Positions 8,161 to 14,630 of a stretch of 22,352 bases of DNA are shown piece after piece. The stretch spans positions 1-22,352 of the forward strand of contig JAAVHM010000141.1 in NCBI GenBank assembly GCA_014799675.1, in the 5' to 3' direction. How positions within the stretch are numbered: the stretch's first letter is position 1; each line of letters begins with the position of its first letter. The DNA comes from Ruminococcus sp. (GTDB taxonomy: Bacteria > Bacillota > Clostridia > Oscillospirales > Ruminococcaceae). Below the pieces are notes generated by a model. That model was not told the origin of the DNA. It searched no databases and worked only from the letters and a program-made list of their open reading frames with translations. The position numbers and the translations under genes are program-made.

Positions 8161-8303
8161 AGCGTGCCTCCTTTGTCGAAAGTATAGTCCACGATCTTCC
8201 AAAGCCCCCTTATCAAAAACATGAAAACCGAAGCGGGCAGAAGCAGTACCCCTATTAAAAATATGCTCGCCGCCCTCAATAATTTGCATAAAAATGTTTG
8301 CAT
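8157..8303 (-). CDS. Small single-pass membrane protein, unknown function
   Basis: 48 residues, beginning MQTFLCKLLRAAS. One hydrophobic segment of about 20 residues (13-31) is followed by a short charged tail (IRGLWKIVDYTFDKGG). GGAGGAA lies about 6 nt before the ATG. Its stop codon overlaps the transglycosylase start (ATGA), and it begins only 17 bp after the permease stop, so it sits inside one operon between the two. I do not recognise the family. The position and size suggest a membrane partner or adaptor of the transporter or the transglycosylase, but that is inference. Part of the reality case is that the reading frame spans the gap exactly. Confidence 0.75.
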   Translation of the reverse strand: MQTFLCKLLRAASIFLIGVLLLPASVFMFLIRGLWKIVDYTFDKGGTL

Positions 8304-8320
8304 AAAAATTCCTCCACTGC

Positions 8321-10354
8321 TTAACCTTGCTGAACAATGTTGTAATAACTATGCGAGGTTATAATGTAAACCAGAATATACACCGCCGAAAAAACGCCGA
8401 AGCAAAGCAGGGTGACGACCGCAAAGAAAGCCGTGTCCGTAAGCCCGAAAAGCAGAAGCAGACGTGACACAATTGGAAACGCAAATGTCATGTGAATTCC
8501 CGCAGAAATAAGAGGCAGGAAGAAAACCGTCAGCACCTGCGAATTTATGCTCTTTTTTATTTCCCGCTTTGTCATGCCCACCTTTTGGAGTATGTCAAAA
8601 CGCGCCTTGTCCTCGTAGCCCTCGGAAATCTGCTTGTAGTACATTATCAGCGCGGCGGCGACAATGAACACCGTCCCGAAAATTATTCCCAAGAAAAACA
8701 ATCCGCCGTATACCGCGAAAAATTCGGCTTTGTCATCGGCTGCGCTTTGAATTCTGTAACCTGCATACTCGTCTGCTTTTCCCGCGTCGTCCAGATCCTT
8801 TTGATATTGTGCAAGCGAGAAAAAAATTTCCTCATAAATTTTTACCTGCTTTTCCTCGTCACATTTCAGATCAAAGCCATAATAAGTGTGCAGACTTGAA
8901 GCATATTTTCTGTCGTAAACTTCAAGCTGTTTTTCGTAAACGTCCCTTAAAATTTCAATGTCCGAAACGAAAAGATATATTTCGGGGTTCATAATAGCGG
9001 CGGAATCGCCTTTGAAAGTAAAATCCTTTACCTTTCCGGCGACTTTGAAGCTGCCAAGCTCCTTTATGTTTATCACATCAAAAGCATAGTCGGATTTTGT
9101 TCCCGAAACTATTACCTCGTCCCTTGCAAGAGAAATATTTTCTCCCATTATTTTGTTGTAATTTTCAATTGGGATAAGGGTAATTGTACTCGCGTCGGCG
9201 GAGGTCACGTTCATTTCCGTGGGGTCAAGAGTGACATTGTCCCCCTCAAACGCTCCCGAAATCGAAATGTAGGGGTACTCTATCTCATCTTTCGCTGTCT
9301 CTCCGAATTTTTCAAGGGCGGCGTTGGTAAAATTCTTTATCACAGCAACGTCCTTTTCCTCGATAGAATATGTGTTGACAGTAATATCCCTCGGATATCG
9401 TTCCCGAAGCATTTTGTCCTCCCCCGCATAAAGGCATATTGTGGAGGAAAGCGTTACCAAGACCATTGTTGACAAAATGCATATTGAAGCAAGTCCCGCG
9501 CCGTTTCTTTTCATTCGGTACACCATTGAGGAAACCGACACGAAATGATTTGTCTTGTAATAGTACCTTTTGTTTTTTTGCAGCAGACGGCATACCGCGA
9601 CAGAGCCTGCTATAAAAAGCATATATGTTGCAAGAATTACCATTATTACCGCGATCAAAAACGCAAATATCGCGCCTAACGGATTTTTAATGGTTACCGC
9701 CATGTAGTAAGCTCCCCCAAGCAGAAGCACTCCGGGGATAGTGAGGAACAGGTTTGACTTAGGCGGCTTTTCGCCCGTGCTTTCGCTTTTCATAAGCTCT
9801 ATAGGGTTTGTAAGACGTATCTGCCGCAGGGTGTTGAAAAGTATCAGCAAAAATATTACAGCGTACCATAAAGCCGACGTTCCCACCGCCGCGAAGTCGG
9901 GGGCGAACTCGTAGCCCACGTCCGCTTTCATTATGTGGACAAGGAAAAGCTCCGCAAGCTTTGAGAAAAGCACTCCGCAGACATTTCCCACAACAAGAGA
10001 GGAAAGGTACACAAAAACGGTCTCCCATATTAAAATTCGGGCGATATTTCTTTTTCCCATGCCGAGAATGTTGTACAAGCCGAATTCCTTTTTCCGTCCT
10101 CTTACAAGAAAGGAATTTGTATAGAACATAAAAATTGACGAGAAGATAACCATAACAACAGACCCGAAGCCAAGCATTATCTGCATTATATCGCCGCCCC
10201 GCATATTGGCGACAAAGTTATTTCTCCGCAGGAACTCAACGATATAGAACATCATTATCATTCCCGCGCAGGTGAGGATATAGGGGAGGTATGTGCGGCG
10301 GTTGTTTTTTATCCCGCTTGCCGCAAGCTTTGGGTACAGGAACATTTTATTCAT
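8321..10354 (-). CDS. BceB-like ABC transporter permease (FtsX-type)
   Basis: 677 residues with about ten membrane segments (roughly 22-42, 58-78, 108-135, 160-180, 202-222, 228-255, 285-310, 545-572, 605-630, 643-667). A large outside domain of about 230 residues lies between segments 7 and 8. That layout is the hallmark of BceB-type permeases, which use the outside domain to sense peptide antibiotics such as bacitracin and free their lipid targets, and which signal flux to a partner kinase. The FtsX-like core has FGLYNILGMGKRNI near 91 and DILQKVGMTKREI near 587. The start at 10354 has GGAGGT 7 nt upstream and overlaps the ATPase gene by 8 bp. The ligand cannot be read from the sequence. 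Confidence 0.93.
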   Translation of the reverse strand: MNKMFLYPKLAASGIKNNRRTYLPYILTCAGMIMMFYIVEFLRRNNFVANMRGGDIMQIMLGFGSVVMVIFSSIFMFYTNSFLVRGRKKEFGLYNILGMGKRNIARILIWETVFVYLSSLVVGNVCGVLFSKLAELFLVHIMKADVGYEFAPDFAAVGTSALWYAVIFLLILFNTLRQIRLTNPIELMKSESTGEKPPKSNLFLTIPGVLLLGGAYYMAVTIKNPLGAIFAFLIAVIMVILATYMLFIAGSVAVCRLLQKNKRYYYKTNHFVSVSSMVYRMKRNGAGLASICILSTMVLVTLSSTICLYAGEDKMLRERYPRDITVNTYSIEEKDVAVIKNFTNAALEKFGETAKDEIEYPYISISGAFEGDNVTLDPTEMNVTSADASTITLIPIENYNKIMGENISLARDEVIVSGTKSDYAFDVINIKELGSFKVAGKVKDFTFKGDSAAIMNPEIYLFVSDIEILRDVYEKQLEVYDRKYASSLHTYYGFDLKCDEEKQVKIYEEIFFSLAQYQKDLDDAGKADEYAGYRIQSAADDKAEFFAVYGGLFFLGIIFGTVFIVAAALIMYYKQISEGYEDKARFDILQKVGMTKREIKKSINSQVLTVFFLPLISAGIHMTFAFPIVSRLLLLFGLTDTAFFAVVTLLCFGVFSAVYILVYIITSHSYYNIVQQG

Positions 10355-11114
10355 CGAACTTACCTCCCGAAGCAAGCAGGGTAAGGGTGTCCGAAATTTT
10401 TTGGTAAAGCTTTTCGTTGGAGCATTCCCCTCTGTAGATTTGGTGGAAAACCTCTCCGTCCTTTATGAACAAAACACGATTCGCATGACTTGCGGCTTTG
10501 ACGGAGTGAGTTACCATTAAAATAGTCTGACCGTCGCTGTTGATGTCGGAAAAAATCCGCAGCATTTCGTCCGAAGCTTTGGAATCAAGCGCGCCTGTAG
10601 GTTCGTCCGCAAGGAGCATTTTCGGGTCGGTGATAATGGCTCTTGCGGCGGCGGTGCGCTGTTTCTGTCCGCCCGAAATTTCATAGGGGTACTTGTTCAA
10701 AAGGTCGGAGATACCAAGCCTTTTTGCGATAGGGTCAAGCCGTCTCTGCATTTCGCCGTAATTCATTCCCATAAGCACAAGGGGCAGGAAAATATTGTCA
10801 CGGACAGAAAAGGTGTCCAGCAGATTGAAGTCCTGAAAAACAAATCCAAGATTATCGCGGCGGAACTCCGCAATTTTACTTTCCTTGACAGCGGAAAGGT
10901 CTTTTCCGTCAAGAACAACGCTTCCTCCCGTTGGCTTGTCAAGAGCCGCAAGAATATTCAGCAGGGTGGTCTTTCCCGAACCGCTTTCGCCCATTATGGC
11001 AATGTACTCCCCCTTTTCAGCGGCGAAGCTGACGTTTTTGAGAGCCTCCACACGGTTTCCTCCGAAGCGGGGCATATATGTTTTTTTAAGATTTTTAACT
11101 TCAAGTATCGGCAT
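10347..11114 (-). CDS. BceA-like ABC transporter ATP-binding protein
   Basis: 255 residues. All ABC motifs are intact: Walker A GESGSGKT (42-49), Q-loop Q94, signature ISGGQ (146-150), Walker B MLLADEP with E171, D-loop ALDSK, and H-loop H203. It belongs to the MacB/LolD/BceA subgroup that powers FtsX-type permeases. The start at 11114 is supported by GGAGGAA about 6 nt upstream; a longer frame would run through the promoter. It is the first gene of the transporter operon, transcribed from the promoter near 11157-11185 and overlapping the permease start. Confidence 0.95.
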   Translation of the reverse strand: MPILEVKNLKKTYMPRFGGNRVEALKNVSFAAEKGEYIAIMGESGSGKTTLLNILAALDKPTGGSVVLDGKDLSAVKESKIAEFRRDNLGFVFQDFNLLDTFSVRDNIFLPLVLMGMNYGEMQRRLDPIAKRLGISDLLNKYPYEISGGQKQRTAAARAIITDPKMLLADEPTGALDSKASDEMLRIFSDINSDGQTILMVTHSVKAASHANRVLFIKDGEVFHQIYRGECSNEKLYQKISDTLTLLASGGKFDE

Positions 11115-11156
11115 AAAATCTTCCTCCAAAATGTGTATTAAAACGTTTCTGTAATC

Positions 11157-11185
11157 ATTATAGCAGAAAGGGAAAACGTTCGCCA
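11157..11185 (-). promoter_or_regulatory. Promoter of the ABC operon, weak -35 (activator-type)
   Basis: Minus-strand TATAAT (11157-11162) with extended TGC, but TGGCGA at the expected -35 (11180-11185), matching only 3 of 6 consensus bases. A good -10 with a poor -35 fits a promoter needing a response regulator. A perfect 10-bp inverted repeat, AAAGGGAAAA (11167-11176) and TTTTCCCTTT (11201-11210), brackets the -35. Confidence 0.65.
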
Positions 11186-11215
11186 TAGATTTGGCTTACA
11201 TTTTCCCTTTTAATC

Positions 11216-11229
11216 TTACAAAATTGTCA
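11216..11229 (-). promoter_or_regulatory. BceR-like response-regulator box
   Basis: On the minus strand the site reads TGACA-ATTT-TGTAA, an exact match to the TNACA-N4-TGTAA pattern I recall for BceR-type regulators. It is oriented toward the ABC operon and lies about 30 bp upstream of its -35. Another TGTAA half-site lies at 11196-11200. The adjacent two-component genes encode the expected type of regulator. Confidence 0.6.
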
Positions 11230-11233
11230 CATC

Positions 11234-11275
11234 AATTATTAATTGTTAATTATTAATTATTAATTATTAATTATT
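11234..11275. repeat. Tandem heptamer AATTATT x6
   Basis: Six uninterrupted 7-nt units on the plus strand, five AATTATT and one AATTGTT (second unit). The last unit contains the kinase stop codon (11271-11273). It lies between the kinase gene and the BceR-like box, where an A/T tract could also bend DNA or vary in copy number. Confidence 0.9.
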
Positions 11276-12260
11276 CTACTTCTATCTGTGTTTCTTCCAA
11301 ATCAATTTTTATTACAGTACCCTTGCTAACCTGCGATTGTGCGGTAATTTTGTGACCCAGCTTGCCGCAGATCTGCCTGCAAAGATACAGACCGATACCG
11401 CTGGCTTTTTTGTCCGTCCTGCCGTTGTAGCCCGTGTAGCCCTTTTCAAAAATACGGTTTATATCCTCGGGGGCAATGCCTATCCCCGTGTCCCTTATGC
11501 AAACGGTTTTCGGCTCTTCAAGAGTGATCTCTATCTCTCCCGATTTAGTGTACTTCAGCGCGTTTGACAAAACCTGCTCCAGAACGAACAAAAGCCATTT
11601 TTCGTCGGTAAGAACGGTCACTCCAACGGGTTCATAAACAAGCTTAATTTTCCTCCGTATAAACTGTGAGGAAAATTTCCTGACCGCCTGCCTGATAATG
11701 CCGTCCAAATCATATTTTTTTATAATGAAATCATTTGTCTCACTTCCCAAACGCAGGTAGCAAAGTACCATTTCAACGTACTGCTCTATGCGCTGCAAGT
11801 CCTCGGTAAGCTCGCGGCTTTGGGAAATTTCCCCGCTTTGTAATGTCAGACGCATTGCCGCAATGGGGGTCTTTATCTGGTGCGCCCAAAGGGTGTAGTA
11901 GTCAACCATATCGGCATACTTTTCACCCATTTCATTTGCAAGCGCCTGCTTGAAATCAAACAGGGTCTTTATGAGATTTTGGTAATCGGCTTCCTCGGCG
12001 GTTCGGGGCTGGGGGAGATTTTCCGCAGTAAGATTGATTTCGTCCAACAGACGGCGGAGAGTATGCCGCTTTTCTCTGTAGACATTGAAGTCGGCGAAAA
12101 TCCACACCGCCCCTATAAAAAAGCATATCAGCACGCTGTAAAAAACTGCGGCAAGGGGAAGCCTGTACAGCCAGAAAATTATTGAAAAAACGACCGAAAA
12201 CACCGCCCAAAGCGTTATTGATTTTTTGTGGGAAAGCAGATATTCAAAAAGCATTTTCAT
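11271..12260 (-). CDS. BceS-like intramembrane-sensing histidine kinase
   Basis: 329 residues. Two membrane segments (about 13-31 and 36-57) are separated by only a few residues, so there is no outside sensor domain. This is typical of kinases that take their signal from a Bce-type permease. The H-box is WAHQIKTPI with phospho-acceptor H127. The ATP-binding domain has N233 in LSNALKY, DTGIGI (257-262), the F-box IFEKGYTG, and SGIGLYL. The start ATG (12258-12260) overlaps the regulator's stop (ATGA), so the pair is translationally coupled. The partner transporter is encoded immediately downstream. Confidence 0.95.
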   Translation of the reverse strand: MKMLFEYLLSHKKSITLWAVFSVVFSIIFWLYRLPLAAVFYSVLICFFIGAVWIFADFNVYREKRHTLRRLLDEINLTAENLPQPRTAEEADYQNLIKTLFDFKQALANEMGEKYADMVDYYTLWAHQIKTPIAAMRLTLQSGEISQSRELTEDLQRIEQYVEMVLCYLRLGSETNDFIIKKYDLDGIIRQAVRKFSSQFIRRKIKLVYEPVGVTVLTDEKWLLFVLEQVLSNALKYTKSGEIEITLEEPKTVCIRDTGIGIAPEDINRIFEKGYTGYNGRTDKKASGIGLYLCRQICGKLGHKITAQSQVSKGTVIKIDLEETQIEVE

Positions 12261-12928
12261 TCGATAATATACCCCATTCCCACCTTAGTGGCGATAAAAT
12301 TTTCCAGCCCCGACTTTTCAAGCTTTTTCCGCAGGCGGGTGACGTTTACCGTCAGAGTGTTTTCGTCCACAAAGCTGTCGGTCTCCCAAAGGCGGTTCAT
12401 AAGGCTTTCTCGGCTTACTATTTTGCCCTTGTTTTCCATAAGCAGCTGTAAAATCCTGTACTCGTTTTTAGTCAGGTCTATCTTCTCGCCGTTGTAGGTG
12501 AGAACTGCGTCCGCGGTGTTCAATGTCGCGCCCCTGTGTTCCATAAGACCAACAGTGCCGCCGAAGTCGTATGTACGCCGAAGCAGAGCCTGCACCTTTG
12601 CCATAAGGACGCTCAGATCAAAAGGCTTTGCAATAAAATCGTCCCCGCCCATGTTCATAGCCATGACAATGTTCATATTGTCCGAAGCGGAGGAAATAAA
12701 CACTATGGGGACGTTGGAAAGCTTGCGTATCTCGGTACACCAATAAAAGCCGTTGTAAAAGGGCAGGGAAATATCCAGCAGGACTATATGAGGCGAAAAT
12801 TCGGCGAACTCTCCCGTCACGTTCCGGAAATCGTCCACGCAGCGGACGTCCAGTCCCCAGTTTTTCAGGTGGTTTTCCAAAGCCCTTGCGATACCCTCGT
12901 CGTCCTCGGCTATAAATACACGGTACAT
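12257..12928 (-). CDS. BceR-like OmpR-family response regulator
   Basis: 223 residues. The receiver domain (1-118) has the acidic pair D9/D10, phospho-acceptor D52 in LLDISLP, S80 and K101. The OmpR/PhoB winged helix (about 130-222) has NTLTVNVTRLRKKLE as recognition helix and GMGYIIE at the end. The start at 12928 has AGGAGG with 6-nt spacing; the upstream alternative lacks one. It is the first gene of the kinase operon and very probably activates the downstream transporter promoter through the box at 11216. Confidence 0.95.
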   Translation of the reverse strand: MYRVFIAEDDEGIARALENHLKNWGLDVRCVDDFRNVTGEFAEFSPHIVLLDISLPFYNGFYWCTEIRKLSNVPIVFISSASDNMNIVMAMNMGGDDFIAKPFDLSVLMAKVQALLRRTYDFGGTVGLMEHRGATLNTADAVLTYNGEKIDLTKNEYRILQLLMENKGKIVSRESLMNRLWETDSFVDENTLTVNVTRLRKKLEKSGLENFIATKVGMGYIIE

Positions 12929-12984
12929 ACTCTTCCTCCTTATGTTATGCACTAAAACATGTTCTGTATAGAAACGCTGACTTT

Positions 12985-13014
12985 ATTATAGCACTTATAA
13001 AAAAGCTTTGTCAA
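12985..13014 (-). promoter_or_regulatory. Sigma-A promoter for the two-component genes
   Basis: Minus-strand TTGACA (13009-13014), an 18-nt spacer and TATAAT (12985-12990) with extended TGC. It lies 57 bp before the regulator start codon. Confidence 0.82.
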
Positions 13015-13058
13015 GAGCGTCGGGAAAACGTCCCGCATAACAAATGTCAGGATTTGAC

Positions 13059-13074
13059 TTGTAAAAAATTACAA
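13059..13074. promoter_or_regulatory. 16-bp palindrome upstream of the regulator promoter
   Basis: TTGTAA (13059-13064), four A, TTACAA (13069-13074): a perfect inverted repeat 44 bp upstream of the regulator -35, inside the 318-bp spacer between the divergent regulator and epimerase genes. The half-sites resemble the TGTAA half of the BceR-like box but point the other way, so autoregulation is only a possibility. The rest of the spacer is A/T-rich with no gene. Confidence 0.4.
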
Positions 13075-13175
13075 TAATATTCCATTTGAATACTTTTTTA
13101 TTAAAAAATTTGATGTTTTGTTCTGTTTTGATAATGATGTATATAAATTTTATATGGATTTAGTCAAAAAATCTA

Positions 13176-13203
13176 TTGCAATTATATTTTTTTATGGTAT
13201 AAT
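13176..13203 (+). promoter_or_regulatory. Sigma-A promoter for the epimerase gene
   Basis: TTGCAA (13176-13181), a 16-nt spacer and TATAAT (13198-13203) with extended TGG. It lies 43 bp before the ATG. Confidence 0.72.
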
Positions 13204-13246
13204 ATAATTACATATAGAAATTTACAGAACGGAGGGGCGGCTAATT

Positions 13247-14203
13247 ATGAAGACCGTTTTTATTACAGGTGCATCCGGACTTATTGGAAGCGAATTGTCA
13301 GAGGTTCTGCTGTCCAAAGGATATAAAGTCATAGGTGTGGATACTACGCCGAATACTAATGTTGATAACCCAAATTATACTTTTGTTCAGTCGTCTGTGG
13401 ATAACAAGGACGCTGTTACAGGCGCTATGATGGAACAGGGCGTTGACGTCCTCATTCACCTCGCTTGTACTGTTGATAATGATTTCCCAAACATTATCAC
13501 CTCCGCGGAGGAGAAAAAATCCTCGGTGGTGGATAAGTTTATCTACAAGGCTGCAATTACCGCAGGCGCTGACGACATAATCATGATAAGCACACATCAG
13601 GTATATGCTCCGCAGAAAACAAGGGAGCCTATCCGTGAGACATCGGACGAAAAGCCCGCAACAGCTTACGGAAAGCTGAAATACGACAGCGAAAAGGCTC
13701 TTATCAAGGCTATCAAGGGCGCGGGCAATGTAAAGGGCGTTGTGGCAAGGGTATGCCCTATCTATACCCAGTCCTACGCGCCTAATCTCCATGCGAAAAT
13801 TTTTGACCCCAAGGACGGCTGTTCCTATATCTACGGATACGGCGACTATGGGTTCTCATTCTGCTGTCTTTACAACCTTATTGACTTTATCACAGGTATT
13901 CTCAATGCGCCAAGCGGTATCAACTATCAGGGTACTTACAACGTCTGCGACACAAAGCCTATCCTTGCAAAGGAGATCGTCGAGTTTGAGAGACAGTACC
14001 ACAGACTGGGTCCCGTTATTCAGAGGAACTACGGTGCAGAGGCTGTCAAGTCTGCAATAGGCTTCAGCGGCAACGGCGGCAAGAGCGCAAAGGTGGATTA
14101 CCGCTACAACGATTTGAGTACGGTGTGCAGCAACATTTCCTACGACAACACAAGAGCGCAGCGTATCTCCACATTCAGGTGGAAGCTTTCAAATACAAAA
14201 TAA
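13247..14203 (+). CDS. NAD-dependent epimerase/dehydratase family protein (extended SDR)
   Basis: 318 residues. A Rossmann fold starts at residue 1 with the cofactor motif GASGLIG (8-14), and D32 after the second strand suggests NAD(H) preference. The SDR catalytic set is visible: S115 in MISTHQVY and Y141-GKL-K145. Members act on nucleotide sugars or similar substrates; the C-terminal half is too divergent to name one. GGAGGGG lies 9 nt before the ATG. It is transcribed alone, with no sugar-pathway neighbours to suggest a substrate. It has no good terminator of its own: only an A/T-only hairpin (14213-14224 with 14234-14245) before the next promoter, so readthrough into the small-RNA terminator at 14311 is likely. 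Confidence 0.88.
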   Translation: MKTVFITGASGLIGSELSEVLLSKGYKVIGVDTTPNTNVDNPNYTFVQSSVDNKDAVTGAMMEQGVDVLIHLACTVDNDFPNIITSAEEKKSSVVDKFIYKAAITAGADDIIMISTHQVYAPQKTREPIRETSDEKPATAYGKLKYDSEKALIKAIKGAGNVKGVVARVCPIYTQSYAPNLHAKIFDPKDGCSYIYGYGDYGFSFCCLYNLIDFITGILNAPSGINYQGTYNVCDTKPILAKEIVEFERQYHRLGPVIQRNYGAEAVKSAIGFSGNGGKSAKVDYRYNDLSTVCSNISYDNTRAQRISTFRWKLSNTK

Positions 14204-14228
14204 AAATTTGCGAAAATTATTTTTGGTA

Positions 14229-14257
14229 TTGACAAAAATAATTTTGCGTGGTATAAT
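14229..14257 (+). promoter_or_regulatory. Full-consensus sigma-A promoter of the candidate antitoxin RNA
   Basis: TTGACA (14229-14234), exactly 17 nt, TATAAT (14252-14257), with extended TGG. A 12-bp A/T inverted repeat (14213-14224 with 14234-14245) overlaps the -35. No protein gene with a ribosome binding site follows on this strand before the terminator. Confidence 0.88.
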
Positions 14258-14280
14258 AATATGTGAGAAAAGAAATTGTG

Positions 14281-14301
14281 AATAGTGTTCATTATTTTCA
14301 C
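14281..14301. repeat. Direct repeat copy 1 (in the antisense RNA)
   Basis: A 21-nt element matching 14472-14493 in the same orientation: both begin AATAG, share GTTCATTAT and end TTTCAC. The differences are one T/C change and one inserted G. The second copy covers the toxin start codon (14481-14483) and the edge of its ribosome binding site, so the repeat is the pairing element between the two RNAs. Confidence 0.9.
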
Positions 14302-14338
14302 AAAAAAAGTCCCCGAGGTTGCGCCCTCGGGGATTTTT
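14302..14338. terminator. Shared bidirectional terminator of the toxin and antitoxin RNAs
   Basis: CCCCGAGG (14311-14318) pairs with CCTCGGGG (14325-14332) around TTGCGC. Five T follow on the plus strand (14334-14338) and seven on the minus strand (complement of 14302-14308). Both convergent transcripts would end here and overlap by about 35 nt. Confidence 0.92.
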
Positions 14339-14372
14339 GTCGCCAATAACTGTCCGTGGCAGCTGCCGTCTT

Positions 14373-14483
14373 TTACTTCTTTCTGCTGTTTAGCCACTTG
14401 CAGATGTAAGAATAGAGAAAGTTTGCGGTTACACCTGCGGTAACAGAGAAAAGAAACGAGATTATAAGAAAAATAGCGTTCAT
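14373..14483 (-). CDS. Fst/Ldr-like small hydrophobic toxin
   Basis: 36 residues: a hydrophobic helix from about residue 3 to 27, then a basic end KWLNSRKK. The pattern, with Ala-Gly-Val in the helix and Trp-Leu-Asn before Arg/Lys at the end, resembles Ldr and Fst peptides, which act on the inner membrane when over-produced. A perfect AGGAGGTG (14491-14498) lies 7 nt before the ATG. Just upstream is a 4-bp GC hairpin (14501-14504 with 14510-14513) that could limit ribosome access. It has a full-consensus promoter and ends at a terminator shared with a convergent RNA complementary to its start region. Family assignment is by pattern only, and toxicity is inferred. It could instead be a benign small membrane protein under antisense control. 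Confidence 0.78.
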   Translation of the reverse strand: MNAIFLIISFLFSVTAGVTANFLYSYICKWLNSRKK

Positions 14484-14493
14484 TATGTTTCAC
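14472..14493. repeat. Direct repeat copy 2 (toxin translation start)
   Basis: The 22-nt partner of 14281-14301. On the minus strand it includes the last bases of the Shine-Dalgarno, the start codon and the first three to four codons of the toxin mRNA, the expected target of the antisense RNA. Confidence 0.9.
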
Positions 14494-14534
14494 CTCCTCC
14501 CCGCTGCACGCGGATTAGAGTTGGCAGCAAAATT

Positions 14535-14563
14535 ATTATACCACATTTGTCGATTTTTGTCAA
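14535..14563 (-). promoter_or_regulatory. Full-consensus sigma-A promoter of the toxin gene
   Basis: Minus-strand TTGACA (14558-14563), 17 nt, TATAAT (14535-14540) with extended TGG. The -35/spacer start and the -10 flanks are nearly the same as in the antitoxin promoter (both read TTGACAAAAAT and GTGGTATAATAAT). Confidence 0.9.
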
Positions 14564-14576
14564 TTCAAATGCTTAG

Positions 14577-14615
14577 TTAAAAAATAAGGCAGCCGATCAT
14601 CAGACCGGCTGCCTT
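14577..14615 (-). terminator. Terminator of the five-gene paralog operon
   Basis: GGCAGCCG (14588-14595) pairs with CGGCTGCC (14606-14613), with a T-rich tract on the minus strand (TTATTTTTT). It lies 16 bp after the stop codon of the last paralog. Confidence 0.88.
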
Positions 14616-14630
14616 TTGCTGTTGTAAATT

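Larger units (their letters stand above)
14264..14338 (+). ncRNA. Candidate antisense antitoxin RNA of a type I toxin-antitoxin locus
   Basis: About 75 nt, defined by the consensus promoter at 14229-14257 and the intrinsic terminator at 14311-14338. Positions 14281-14301 repeat, on the same strand, the sequence complementary to the toxin mRNA start region (14472-14493), with one substitution and one 1-nt gap. The RNA can therefore pair with the end of the toxin Shine-Dalgarno, the start codon and the first codons. TGTGAA and TTCACA inside it may form a small presenting hairpin. Size, convergent direction and shared terminator match RNA II of the pAD1 par locus. Exact ends are estimated. Confidence 0.72.

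Noticed and set aside
11234..11275. The heptamer array as a CRISPR-like array
   Set aside because: The units are contiguous 7-mers with no spacers.
14263..14349. A 28-codon GTG-started frame within the candidate antitoxin RNA
   Set aside because: It has no ribosome site, would start at the transcript's 5' end and reads through the terminator stem.
14140..14493. A longer minus-strand frame starting at 14493 over the toxin region
   Set aside because: Its start lies within the Shine-Dalgarno of the 36-residue gene and its product runs through the terminator and into the epimerase; the other frame has the proper ribosome-site spacing.
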